Shown piece by piece: positions 33,950 through 46,345 of a stretch of DNA of 64,000 bases (position 1 is its first letter; each line of letters opens with the position of its first letter). The notes beneath the pieces are model-generated. The model ran no database searches, was not told where the DNA came from, and saw only the letters and a program-made list of their open reading frames with translations. The stretch comes from Doris montereyensis (Eukaryota; Mollusca; Gastropoda; Nudibranchia; Dorididae). The stretch is taken from NCBI GenBank assembly GCA_037039925.1, contig JAXRKP010000416.1, positions 1 to 64,000 on the forward strand, written 5' to 3'. A program made the position numbers and the translations under genes.

Positions 33950-34165
33950 AAACGGGGCTGACGGAAGTCTTGTGAGTTGTGTCATGTCAGAGAATAAATT
34001 AGGCCAGAAAGTCTTCTCATTCAATACACCAACAAATCAGGAACTCTCTTCCAACCGCCATCAAGAACAGCCAAAACATTTAAAGAAACAGTTGAAGACA
34101 CATGTTTTTTTCGAGAGACATATTTGTAAATTTGATATCAATGGACTCAAGAAGATGAAGAAGAA
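33950..34165 (+). mobile_element. LINE 3' end fragment followed by TAG tail
   Basis: Two plus-strand frames give the C-terminal signature of CR1/L2-like LINEs: GQKVFSFNTP, RNSLPTAIKNSQN and LKKQLKTHVFF. It runs directly into a TAG repeat, consistent with a LINE 3' tail that later expanded. Confidence 0.55.
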
Positions 34166-34696
<531 letters not shown>

Positions 34697-34889
34697 TGAT
34701 TTGGACTTTCCACATCATAGGGATAAGTTTAATTATCCCATCAATTATCCCTCTACACTATGACTATCATTGGTCTGCTTTAAAACAGTTCGCGATAGCC
34801 TATTATAACGGTTGTAACTTATTGATCACTACTTGCTTGATGTATGCCTTCACTTACATTACTTGTTCCAGTCTGCAATCTTTTCTCCA

Positions 34890-35700
<811 letters not shown>

Positions 35701-36110
35701 TAGTTTTATTCCTATCGTGCCTGGCAAGTTTGTTTTCATAGAGCCACCGTCGGTCATATGTTAGCATTTAAACTTCTGTTTACTTGGCACAGGTCTGATC
35801 GCTTGTTTAAAATTGCATCCTTTGCTGCGGAGAACTGTTTGACATGGATTCAGTTGTTTTAATGCCTGTGAGGCGTGATTTTGTTGTCGTTTTCAATCAA
35901 TCAATCGTTTTAAAAGAATGTCTGTGTTGTCAAGGTGGCCATCTCAAGAATCAATGCTCTGTGTCATGCTTACATGATTGCCCCGTTATTGCCTGTGATA
36001 ATAAGATGGAGGAAAAGTCAACATGGATGGCTTTTTTAACGGTGGAGATTGCAAATGGTGGCCAAATCATGACATGACATGAAGACCTTGTAGTGAGCAG
36101 TGCTCGTAGT
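35701..36110. other. unique intron 3 DNA
   Basis: A 77-codon frame at 35,844-36,077 has cysteines (CLCCQGG) but no family signature. I do not call it a gene. Confidence 0.4.
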
Positions 36111-37154
36111 GAACTTCTTCTCGTCCTGGGAAGTTTTCTGTTGACTTTACCAACATCAACGACTAAGGTGAGATGACAGGGTTTTGAGTTGACTTTACTC
36201 ACATCAACGACTAAGTGAGATGACAGGAGGTTCTGAGTTCTCTTGCAACATCTCGACTAAGGTGAGATGACAGGGTTTTGAGTTGACTTTACTAAACATC
36301 TCTCTAGGTGAGGTCTGGGGGTTTTAGTTGACTTACCAACATCAACGACTAAGGTGAGATGACGGGGTTTTGAGTTGACTTTACCAACATCAACGACTAA
36401 GGTCTCTCTGTCAGGGGTTTGAGTTCTCTTTACTCACATCTCTCTAGGAGTGAGATCTCAGAGTTTGAGTTGAATTTCTCATATCTCTCTAAGGTGAGAT
36501 CTCTCTCTCTTTTGAGTTGACTTTACTCTCATCTCGACTAAGGTTCTCTCTCAGTCTCTCTGAGTTCTTTCTCTCTCTCCTCTCTCTCTCGAGGTTTTGA
36601 GTTGACTCTCTCAACATCAACGACTAAGGTCTCTCTCAGGGTTTCTCTGACTTTCTCTCATCAACTGTCTAAGATCTCTGACAAAGTGTCTGAGTTCTCT
36701 CTCTCTCATCAACGACTAAGATGAAGTATTAGGGTCTCTTCTCTCTCTCAAACATCTCTCTCTCTCTCTCTCTCTCTGTGTTCTGAGTTGACTTCTCCCT
36801 ATCACTATCCCTCTGATCTCAGGGGTTTTGAGTTGACTTTCTCTCTCTCGACTAGAGGTCTCTCTCAGAGGTCTTTGATTGACTTTACTCACATCAACGA
36901 CTAAGGTGAGATCTCAGGGTTTCTAGTTGTCCTCTCCTCTCATCTCTCTAAGGTGGAATCTCAGGGGTTTTGAGTTCTCTTCTCAAACATCAACTCTCTC
37001 TCTGATCTCTCCCCTTTCCCTCTCCCTATCACTCTCCCTCTGTGAGATCTCTGTCTGTCTGTCTGTCTGACTTTACCTCTCTCTCTCTCTCTCTCTCTGA
37101 GATCTCAGGGTTTCTCTCTCTCTCTCTGTGTCTCTGTCTCTCTGTGTCTCTGTC

Positions 37155-37200
<46 letters not shown>

Positions 37201-37290
37201 AGGGTTTGAGTTCTCTCTCTCATCTCTCTAAGGTGAGATCTCAGGGGTTTCTCTCTCTGACTTTCTCATCAACGTCAATATTGCAAGGGA
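36110..37290. repeat. ~60-bp minisatellite riddled with CT-repeat substitutions
   Basis: The clean unit (36,140-36,210 and 36,330-36,400) is GTTTTGAGTTGACTTTACCAACATCAACGACTAAGGTGAGATGACAGG. In most other units the same positions read CTCTCT: ATCAACGACTAAGG becomes ATCTCTCTAAGG, GATGACAGG becomes GATCTCAGG, and GTTGACTTT becomes GTTCTCTTT. Blocks copied from the CT array at 34.9-35.7 kb also occur (36,790-36,815, 37,010-37,070). Confidence 0.85.
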
Positions 37291-37655
37291 AATTATCAAG
37301 AAGAACTTAATTCAAAGACTAAGGTCATAAATGAATTTCTGTTATTTGGTTCAAAAAGGGAACGATACATATTTCATTTGATGGACATTTTTTTTCAATA
37401 TGAGCAAAAATAAAATGATGGGTCTTTTGGACTGCATGTGAGCCATTGTCCCATGCTATTTGGGCCAAAGATATGGATTGACTTTAAACATTAGCACGCT
37501 AGCTTATATTGGTCATAGGGGTCGTTTAGGAGACCGATACAGCAAAACAACAATTGAGGCTATGTAGACCGATGTACCAGCCTATAATTTGCTCTGTTTT
37601 TTACTACATCAGGATTTCATGTAATTAAAGGGGTTTTTATTTTATTTTTAAGAGT

Positions 37656-37689
<34 letters not shown>

Positions 37690-37864
37690 TGTGAAGAGTA
37701 AAACCTTGTTGTTAAAATCCACTAGTTATCGCTCAATCGTAGTAGAGTCTTGACCTAGATCTAGACACATGACAATGTACATTTTAGATTAGACAATTTT
37801 GCCCTTCGAAATCAAAGACACGCACTGCATTACTTATTATGGCCTTCCAACTACTTATCAAAGT
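37291..37864. other. unique intron 3 DNA with (TG)n run
   Basis: (TG)n at about 37,658-37,686. No gene seen. Confidence 0.6.
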
Positions 37865-38560
37865 TGAACGTCTTTAATAATGTTGATAGAGATTTCAAAG
37901 TTGAACCGTCTTTAATAATGTTGATAGAGATTTCAAAGTTGAACCGTTCTTAATAATGTTGATAGAGATTTTAAAGTTGAACCGTCTGTAATAATGTTGA
38001 TAGAGATTTTATAGTTGAACGTCTTTAATAATGTTGATAGAATTTTAAAATTGAACCGTTTTAATAATGTTGATATAGATTTGTCAAAGTTGAACCGTCT
38101 TTAATAATGTTGATAGAGATTTCAAAAAGGTGAACCATCTTTAATAATGTTGATAGAGATTTAAAGTTGAACCGTCTTTAATGATGTTGATAGAGATTTT
38201 AAAGTTGAACCGTCTTTAATGATGTTGATAGAGATTTTTAAAGTTGACTGTCATTAATAATGTTGATAGAAATGGGAAAGTTGAACCGTCTTTAATAATG
38301 TTGATATAGATTTTAAAGTTGAACCTCTTTAATAATGTTGATATAGATTTTAAAGCTTGAACCGTCTTTAATAATGCTCGATAGAGATAATATATCCAAA
38401 CCATATCAACAATGTTGATAGAAAAAAAAGTTGAACCATTTTAATAATGTTGAAACGAATCCCCAATGTGTGTACTCTTTAATAATGTTGTAGAGATTTA
38501 AAAGTTGAACCGTCTTTAATAATGTTGAAAATTTTGGAGTTGAAATCTTTAATAATTCTG
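37865..38560. repeat. ~38-bp tandem repeat, about 18 copies
   Basis: Unit: AAAGTTGAACCGTCTTTAATAATGTTGATAGAGATTT with indels between copies. Degenerates after 38,400. Confidence 0.9.
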
Positions 38561-39509
38561 ATCCTGATTTTCTTGATGGCAATGATAAGAGTAAAAACTC
38601 ACACACAAAAGAAACAAAAGAAAACAGCTTTTGTGAAATAATGACATAAGTTGTTTCAAATGTTGATCTTTTATTGACGCAAGGGGTTTTTTTTTTGAAC
38701 AGTTATTAATTAGTGACATATTTATGAACAATATTATGTAATTGTCTGAATAAAACTTTCAAACGAGAAAAGATTCTAAAAGTCTTCAAGGAGGTGCAGC
38801 ACAGAACATGTCATCCTATTGCTCCCAAACCGTGCTGGATACATGGCTTCATTAGAGTAAAACCATATCGTACTGGAATAGATTATTTTAACATGGCTCT
38901 TCTTTCGGCCTAAATGGCTCAACACCTTACATCCGGGATATTTGTCAACTAGGAACGCATGCCCAATGAAATTAAAGTTTCCATCACATGCGGAAAAAGA
39001 GGGTTAATGAAATGGAGAGCTGACATTTAGCAATGCGGGATTTTGAAGAAAAAAGAGAAAAGAAAAGAATAAAGTCGCTAATCCATAGCCCCGAACCCCC
39101 AATCATCGATATTTGGGCCGTATTGGGCTTAGATAGCCTTTTTCTCTAATGGCACCTCACATTCTGTCAATTTGCAACCACAAAGCTCATCGCTGCAAGG
39201 TTCTGAATGAACTAAAAACGATCTACATCACAGTTGTAAAAGGAAGAAAGGGAGAAACAGAAAGAGGATTGTTTGCTGTCTCTTGAATGCCGTCTCCAAA
39301 TGATTTTTCATTTTTGTTATTCTTCATTTATCTGTGGCTTTCAATAAAGAAAACTTCTTCTTGGTTTTATAGTTATCCGTTTTCTATAATTATTTACAAA
39401 CTATGCCCAAACTTTTAGATGTATTGTGAACTTAAAAGGAGGAACGTTTTTAAGGGGGGGAAGGGCAATTCTTTGGATCTTGTCCTAGAAAAGGTTGTTT
39501 TTTAGCTCA
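38561..39509. other. unique intron 3 DNA
   Basis: No coding signature or array recognised. Confidence 0.5.
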
Positions 39510-39735
39510 AAATTTAACAAATCTAGTTTATTGATTTTAGATGGAGCAGGTCGTACTAAAACCCAAAGTAAAAGACCAAAAGGTAGACCTCGGAGAATGT
39601 GGGAAGAAGATATAAAAGAGGCATTAAAGCATAGATATTTAACTTTCTTGGAAGAAAACAGAAAATGTCAGGACAGGCGTCCTGAAGACATTTCATCTCG
39701 GGCAACTGATCCCATACACAAGAAATAGAATGGCA
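39510..39735 (+). mobile_element. LINE 3' terminus (same family as 2.1 kb and 52.7 kb)
   Basis: A plus-strand frame reads GRPRRMWEEDIKEAL, RYLTFLEENRKCQDR and then DPIHKK with a stop at 39,726. This is the C-terminal zinc-finger-free tail of the LINE family at 2,131-2,700 and 52,745-54,260. Only the last ~190 bp of the element are present. Confidence 0.75.
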
Positions 39736-40045
39736 AACTGATCCCATACACAAGAAAGTAGAATGGTTACTGATCCCATACACCAGAAAGTAGAATGGGA
39801 ACTGATCCCATACACTAGAAAGTACAGTGGGAACTGAACCCATACACCAGAAAGTAGAATGGGAACTGATCCCATACACCAGAAAGATAGAATGGGAACT
39901 GAACCCATACACCAGAAATTAGAATGGGAACTGAACCCATACACCAGAAAGTAGAATGAGAACTGAACCCATACACAGAAAGTACACCAGAAAGTAGAAT
40001 GGAACTGAACCCATACACCAGAAAGTAGAATGGGAACTGATAAAT
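39720..40045 (+). repeat. ~32-bp tandem repeat grown from the LINE 3' end
   Basis: About ten units of AGAATGGGAACTGATCCCATACACCAGAAAGT follow the LINE stop. The same words (CTGATCCCATACAC, AGAATGG) form the last bases of the LINE itself and of its copies elsewhere, so the terminal sequence of the retrotransposon has been amplified. Confidence 0.85.
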
Positions 40046-40171
40046 AAATAAAGAATTGTGAGTGTAACTAAGAAAAGACAATCACTTTCAGGAACCCCCC
40101 CCCCCCTCCTCCGCCTACCCCTTTCTTTTGTCACCTCGTAATTCTTTTTCTTATTCGATTTGTACTTTCAG

Positions 40172-40287
40172 GAATAGATAACCTGGCAACATCGGTCTAT
40201 GAAAGACTAGCCAAGGAGAAGGGAGTGGCTCATTCAGTCATTAAGAATATGGTCATGACAGGCAGACCCAGGAGACATCAAGGCCAG
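40172..40287 (+). CDS. glycine N-acyltransferase-like protein, exon 4
   Basis: Acceptor TGTACTTTCAG, donor GGCCAG|GTAAAC. The open frame reads IDNLATSVYERLAKEKG, VAHSVIKNMVM and RPRRHQGQ, and ends in phase 0 on CAG. It corresponds to the linker between the two GNAT-like halves, a region that is poorly conserved in GLYAT proteins. Assignment rests on the splice sites, open frame and compatible phase with exon 5. Confidence 0.6.
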
Positions 40288-40649
40288 GTAAACACTATCT
40301 TCAGGCTCTCACCTCTTGGTACGCATGATTGAAAGGTAATTATTCATATACACACAATAGCATTACAATGCTCAAAATCTTTTATAAAGCTCACCATTGA
40401 CGAAAACAGTTTCCTCATACACAGATTAAAGAAAATATGACAAGTGCCACAAAGTACAGATGCAACATTTAACACAAATATTCACATGCATAAGAAATTA
40501 CACAAATTATTGTGAAAGGAATACTGCAGTAGAGCTGGTAAATAGTAAAGAAATACGAAATTGAATATGAAGACCTAATAGGTAGAACAGGTATTCGGCC
40601 TTCATATTCAATTTAGTATTTCCTCTTTAATAATTATTGTAGTGTTGAA

Positions 40650-40654
40650 AGCGC

Positions 40655-40745
<91 letters not shown>

Positions 40746-40807
40746 GAGAGAGAGGGGGGGGGAAGAGAGGGAGGGGAAGAGAGGGAGGCAGGGAGAGAGG
40801 GAGGCAG

Positions 40808-40853
<46 letters not shown>

Positions 40854-40859
40854 CGAGAG

Positions 40860-40928
<69 letters not shown>
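40650..40928. repeat. (GA)n microsatellite
   Basis: About 280 bp of GA with GGGA and GCGA variants, in intron 4. Confidence 0.95.
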
Positions 40929-40931
<3 letters not shown>

Positions 40932-41632
40932 ATGCAAAAGTATTGTCATCGATGTTTTATGGACGTCAAAAGTTCATTACGGTTGTGTGCGATTGTATCC
41001 TGACAAATTTCTACCATCACATGCATAACCATTATTGTGAATAAAAAGCAACCAACTTATACTGTGTATATAAACACAAAAACTACTCCAAACCACATGA
41101 GGGTTTTTTTTCATGCGATACTGCCGTCCAAACAAAGTACAATTCCTTTTGGTTTCCATTATTGGTTAATTTTTTTAATGAAATGGCAAATGTGTCAATT
41201 TAGTAGACTTTCACAAAATGTGAATGCTGACAAATTGACATGTTTTTCAGCAACTGTAATGAAAAGTAAAGAACACAGTAGCAGGTCTACCTCGTACCCT
41301 CAAACATCCTGAAATCAAAACTTATGAAAACAGAGTTTTTATTTTCTAAAACAGCCCCATAGATTTCTCAAGTCTCAGGCGTTGGTAAGTCAGCGTTGGT
41401 TAGACCGCCTGACTACCATCCAGGAGGCCCCGAGGTCGATTCTTAATCCTGGCAAATCTTTTTGACAATTTTTGCAAACGTGTGGCGCTTTTATTTGGGC
41501 TAATGTTGGCATTTTTTTTAGGTTTTAGTTTGGAAATTTTCCGCGGCGGACAGCTTACTAGAGAATTGATTGCAATCAATAAAAGCCCTTACATTGACCC
41601 ACAGTCTGCCCACCACAATCTTTTGCAGGCAG
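40929..41632. other. intron 4 with tRNA-like SINE head
   Basis: At about 41,385-41,460 GCGTTGGTTAGACCGCCTGACTACC...GAGGTCGATTC looks like a tRNA A-box/B-box pair of a SINE head (plus strand). The rest is anonymous. Confidence 0.45.
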
Positions 41633-41779
41633 ATTCCTGAGGGCTTCACAATTCGACGGATAGACCCCCGACACAGAATTGGAATATTGTGCCAGCACCT
41701 GGATTGCCAGCAGTCCATTCACTCCACAATATTTCCAGGTGTTATTAGCTCGCTTTCCGAATGTCTGTCTGGCAAATAG
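41633..41779 (+). CDS. glycine N-acyltransferase-like protein, exon 5
   Basis: The tandem acceptor TTTTGCAGGCAG offers two sites 4 bp apart; only the second (exon from 41,633) continues exon 4 in phase. It starts IPEGFTIRRIDP, the [LVI]-P-[EK]-G-F block that opens the C-terminal FR47/GNAT domain. One base too many in the CCCCC run near 41,665-41,670 shifts the frame; the shifted frame then reads YCASTWIASSPFTPQYFQ and ARFPNVCLAN up to the donor AATAG|GTATGAG, phase 2. Both parts fit the family, so the indel is probably a consensus error. Confidence 0.7.
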   Translation: MPEGFTIRRIDPRHRIGILCQHLDCQQSIHSTIFPGVISSLSECLSGK

Positions 41780-41924
41780 GTATGAGGCTTTGTACTTTCA
41801 ATTTCAAAGTGGAATCTTTGGCTAAAAAGAAATATATAAGTACATCCTTGATTTTCATTCAACACGTCTTTAGCTGGTCGCAATTTCACCCATAATGCAG
41901 CTCACCACAAAAGCCACAATTCTC

Positions 41925-41928
41925 TTCT

Positions 41929-42025
<97 letters not shown>

Positions 42026-42193
42026 CTCTCCTCTCTCTCTCTCTCTCCCTCCTCTCTCTCCTCATCACCTCTCTCTCTCTCTCTCTCGCTCTCTATCTCT
42101 CTCTCTCTCTCCCTCCCTCTCTCTCCCCCTCTCTCTCTCTCTCCCCCCTCTCTCTCTTTCTCTCTTCCTCCCTCCCCTCCCTCACTCTCTCTG

Positions 42194-42195
<2 letters not shown>
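41925..42195. repeat. (CT)n microsatellite
   Basis: Imperfect CT array with CCTC and CATC variants, in intron 5. Confidence 0.95.
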
Positions 42196-42197
<2 letters not shown>

Positions 42198-42255
<58 letters not shown>

Positions 42256-42265
42256 ATATATATCT
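42198..42265. repeat. (TA)n microsatellite
   Basis: About 68 bp of TA with one break (ATTATA). Confidence 0.95.
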
Positions 42266-42337
42266 TTCTTTCTCCTCTGGTATATATATATCTTTGTCTC
42301 TAAGTCCCTCTCTCGGAGTGAGGAGGAGGACGAAGAA

Positions 42338-42640
42338 GAGGACTCGGTAGTCCAGAGGCAAGATGTCAGTCTCTCAACCAAAAGGTAGTGGGTTCGAGCA
42401 CCGCCAACGTTTGAAGCATTTTCTCAATTTTTTTCGAGCAAAAATCTATCCCAGGTCCAGGTAGGTGGATCGCCACCTCGCTTACTCCCATCGTAGACGG
42501 ACGATAAAACGAAGGTCCCGTGTGCAGATCACAACACTCTGTGCACGTTAAAGGTCCCTCGGCTGTTAACAATAGGGCAGTCCGGGCAAAAATTTGAATC
42601 TTAGTTGTGGATGTGGTTAAATCAATTCAAATCAAACTCT
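42338..42640 (+). mobile_element. tRNA-headed SINE, nearly full length
   Basis: The head has the A-box-like TAGTCCAGAGG and B-box-like GGTTCGAGCAC. The body holds the conserved domain AGGTAGGTGGATCGCCACCT, CGGACGATAAAACGAAGG, TCCCGTGTGCAGATCACA and GTGCACGTTAAAGG. The tail is TTAGTTGTGGATGTGG followed by AAATCAATTCAAATCAAAC. Pol III promoters in the head would drive transcription. Its 3' end lies ~35 bp before exon 6. Confidence 0.8.
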
Positions 42641-42675
42641 GGCTCTCTCTCTCTCTCTCTTTCTGTTATTTTCAG

Positions 42676-42978
42676 CAAGAACGAATGCGTCTCATTTGAA
42701 CTGGGAACGGAATACGGTACCGTGGGCATGTTGCACACCACGAGAGCAAGATCGGAGAAAGGGCCTGGCCAAAGTTGTGGTCAGCCATTTGGTTCAAAGA
42801 GTATTTCAAGGACGATCTACCCGTGATAGCGTGGATAGAGACTGACAACGATCCATCTCTGAGAATGCACTTGTCTCTGGGTTTCAAGGTTATCTCACAT
42901 ACCAATGGTCGTCATCGCTTTACCACACAAGGACGAAGAAAAACAAGGACGAGATATTATATAAAATTCCGTCCGTAG
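42676..42978 (+). CDS. glycine N-acyltransferase-like protein, exon 6 (last)
   Basis: The acceptor TTATTTTCAG is preceded by a (CT)n run serving as polypyrimidine tract. Phase 2 matches exon 5. The exon starts KNECVSFELGTEYGTVGMLHTT, then needs two frame changes within 60 bp: RRKGLAKVVVSHLVQ (the acetyl-CoA pyrophosphate loop of GNAT enzymes) is in a second frame, and FKEYFKDDLPVIAWIETDN, then HLSLGF are in a third, ending at TAG 42,976-42,978. All three parts fit the C-terminal catalytic half of GLYAT-like enzymes in correct order. The indels again suggest consensus errors; a pseudogene cannot be excluded. Confidence 0.75.
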
Positions 42979-43009
42979 TCACTCACACTCACATATCTAC
43001 ATTTGCACT

Positions 43010-43270
43010 TGCTACTAACACTTAGCACTCTTTACCGCAGAATTGACCTTGGTGATGGCAAAAAGGGTTTCCACACCTGGATTGGGGTTGGTTTTCTTGT
43101 AATCACATTACACTAGCACTAGTTAGCACTAATTTACCAGAATTTACCTTGGTGAGGGCAAAAGGGGTTTCCACACCTGGATTGGGTTTGGGTTCTCTTG
43201 TAATCACATTACACTAGCACTAGTTAGCACTCTTTACGCAGACTTTACCTTGGTGAGGGCAAAAGGTTTG
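43010..43270. repeat. ~107-bp tandem repeat, 2.3 copies
   Basis: Unit begins TTAGCACTCTTTACCGCAGAATT and includes GGTTTCCACACCTGGATTGG and TAATCACATTACACTAGCAC. Lies just after the acyltransferase stop, in its likely 3' UTR. Confidence 0.85.
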
Positions 43271-43351
43271 ATAGGACACTCTTTGAATGATGCTGTAATG
43301 TCGATGAGATCGTGCAAGAAGTGAATGATTATTATCTCCATTTTAGGCTTA

Positions 43352-43660
43352 AATGTAGCTATCACTTTGTACACATAAGTAGCTATCACTTTGTACACAT
43401 ATGTAGCTATCACTTTGTACACATATGTAGCTATCACTTTGTACACATATGTAGCTATCACTTTGTACAATATGTATCTATCACTTTGTACACATATGTA
43501 GCTATCACTTTGTACACATATGTAGCTATCACTTTGTACACATATGTAGCTATCACTTTGTACACATATGTAGCTATCACTTTGTACACATATGTAGCTA
43601 TCACTTTGTACACATATGTAGCTACTATCACTTTGTACACATATATGTCTCCACTTTGTA
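43352..43660. repeat. 24-bp tandem repeat, about 13 copies
   Basis: Unit: GTAGCTATCACTTTGTACACATAT, very regular. Confidence 0.95.
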
Positions 43661-44479
43661 CACTTATGTGCTTCTATTATTTTTGGCGCTTTTGTTGTCG
43701 ATGTTTCTTTTTTCTTCTTTTTTTCTGTTGTTTAACAATACATGTATAAATAGATCTAGATCTATCACTATTATTCACTAAAATCTTTATTTGGTATTTC
43801 CATAATTAAAGATAAGATTCCTGAATTAAAGAATAAGGAAATCAGTTAAGCATTAAATACAATTTATACAACTTCTTACACAGCGATGGAGATATTATGT
43901 TCGTAGTAGAAAACTTGCAGAAACTTACATGTTCACGCAGAAGCTCATTATAGACTCAAACTTCTTTATGCCGCCAGCTCCCTCACCTGTTGTGCCATTT
44001 AGTAACAACCTGACGTTATAAAGCGAATGGCGTTATACCGAAAACGACCCAAGCCAAGGTTACAAGAGGAGATAATATTTGACTAACATTTCTTAGATAA
44101 AGTACTCATTTGGCGGTTCTTTTTATCGAGATTTTTTTTAACGGGTTTTTGAAGTAATCGGATTTGATGTCTTCTGTAATACAGGAATGCCTGGTTGGAA
44201 ACAAAGCCACAACAAATGATTGACCTTGGCAATGACATTCCTTTGAAGGAGTGTAGTCAGCTCGGTTGGTAGCACGGTTTGTTTTCATGGCGAGGAGCGA
44301 TGGTGTCGGTTATTGTGGCCAGAGTTGTTTTCTGTCTATTCATTCTGATCTGACTTCTATTTGTCTCCTCTTTGTTCCATTGGGGTTGTATTACTCAATG
44401 TCATTTCCTTCACTTTTGTTATGCCCTTGCCTCATGGGTTTTTTAAGCAATAGTATTTCTATTATCTAGTTGTAATCTA
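43661..44479. other. unique DNA
   Basis: No gene signature. A plus-strand frame at 44,266-44,469 is hydrophobic but unrecognised. Confidence 0.4.
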
Positions 44480-45170
44480 ATATATAATAAAATCAATGTA
44501 CTTGTAATGCAATATGTAATATAATCAATGTACTTGTAATGTGATATGTAATAGTATCAAGGTACTTTTAATGTAATATGTCATAAAATAATTGTACTTT
44601 TAATGTAATATGAAATAGAATTGAGATACTTGTAATGTAACATGTAACAGAATCAAGGTACTTTTTAATGTAATATGTAATATAATCAATGTACTTTTAA
44701 TGTAATATGTCATACAGAATCAAGGTACTTGTAATGTAACATGTAATAGAATCAAAGGTATAGCAATGTAACATGTAATAGAATCAAGGTACGTGTAATG
44801 TATCTGTATTAGAATCAAGGTACTTTTAATGTACTATGTAATAGAATCAAGGTACTTTTAATGTAATATGTAATAGAATCAATGTACTTGTAGTGTAATA
44901 TGTAATAGAATCAAGGTACTTGTAATGTAATATGTGAGATCCAATGTACTTGTAATGTAATATGTAATAGAATCAAGGTACTTGTAATGTAATATGTAAT
45001 AGAATCAATGTACTTGTAGTGTAATATGTAATAGAATCAGGTACTTTTAATGTAATATGTAATAGAATCAATGTACTTGTAATGTAATATGTAATAGAAT
45101 CAAGGTACTCGTAATGTAACATGTAATAGAATCAAGGTACTTGTAATGTAACATGTAATAGAATCGAGGT
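44480..45170. repeat. ~31-bp tandem repeat, about 22 copies
   Basis: Unit: AATCAAGGTACTTGTAATGTAATATGTAATAG with (A/T)G, C/T and indel variants. Confidence 0.9.
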
Positions 45171-45404
45171 GCACAATATTTTAAAGGTTTGTTTGATTTT
45201 TTTTAAAGACGAAGGAAATTAACCCATTCGAAGGCACAGTTGTTTTTTGTATTCACAAGTAAATTTGGCTCCACCTAGTCCTTGCATACTTAATAAACTA
45301 TTGCTTTTGAAACTCCTAACACACTGACGTATTCTGATGCGAAAACTCCGCTCTGGCCTATCGTCATTGACCTATTCTTTAACCTCCCGAATGACCCAAA
45401 ACGT

Positions 45405-46345
45405 TGATATTGGCATCGAGAGGGTTCATATTCTGCCACTGAGAGGGTTAATATTATGCCATCGAGAGGGTTAATATTCTGCCGTTGAGATGGTTAATAA
45501 TCTGCCATCGAGAGGGTTGATATGCCATCGAGAGGTTAATATTCTGCCATCGAGAGGGTTAATATTCTGCCGTTGAGAGGGTTAATATTCTGCCATCGAG
45601 AGGGTTGATATTATGCCATCGAGAGGGTTAATATGCTGCCGTCGAGAGGGTTAATATTCTGCCACCGAGAGGGTAAATATTCTGCCGTCGAGAAGGTTAA
45701 TATTCTACCGTCGTGGGGGTTAATATTCTGCCGTCGAGAGGGTTAATATTCTGCCATCGAGAGGATTAATATTATGCCATCGAGGGTTAATATTCTGCCA
45801 CCGAGAGGGTTAATACTCTACCGTCGTGAGGGTTAATATTCTGCCGTCAGGGGTTAATATTCTGCCATCGAGAGGGTTAATATTCTGCCATCGAGGAGGT
45901 TAATATTCTGCCATCGAGAGGGTTAAAATTCTGCCGTCGAGAGGGTTAATATTCTGCCACCGAGATGGTTAATATTCTGCCGTCGAGAGGGTTAATATTC
46001 TACCGTCGTGGGGGTTAATATTTTGCCGTCGAGAGGGTTAATATTCTGCCATCGAGAGGGTTAATATTCTGCCATCGACAGGGTTAATATTCTGCCGTCG
46101 AGAGGGTTAATATTCTGCTGCCGGGAGACTTTATATTTTGCCACCGAGGGGGTTAATATTCTGCCATCGAGAGGGTTAATATTCTGTTGTTCTAGTAAAT
46201 CTTTTTTTTAACTGGGTTAATATTCTGCCGTTGAGAGGGTTAATATTCTGCCGCCGAGAGGGTTAATATTCTGCCGCCGAGAGGGTTAATACTGCCTTCG
46301 AGGGTTAATATTCTGCCGTCGAGTGTTAATATTCTGATGTTCTAG
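45405..46345. repeat. 23-bp tandem repeat, about 39 copies
   Basis: Unit: CGAGAGGGTTAATATTCTGCCAT, with GCCGT and GCCAC variants. A unique insert (GTTCTAGTAAATCTTTTTTT) appears at about 46,190 and again, as GTTCTAGTAAATCTTGTTTT, at 46,345. Confidence 0.95.

Noticed and set aside
35844..36077. 77-codon cysteine-containing frame
   Set aside because: No family pattern, and it ends at the 36-kb minisatellite.
42338..42420. tRNA gene
   Set aside because: A- and B-box-like words are present here and at 41,385-41,460, 23,520-23,600 and 1-116, but no cloverleaf or acceptor stem can be drawn; they are SINE heads.
43352..46345. CRISPR-like arrays
   Set aside because: The units are directly abutting tandem repeats without unique spacers, in a eukaryotic context.
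45405..46345. Telomere-like repeat because of GAGGGTTAATATT
   Set aside because: The unit is 23 bp and not TTAGGG; it is an internal minisatellite.
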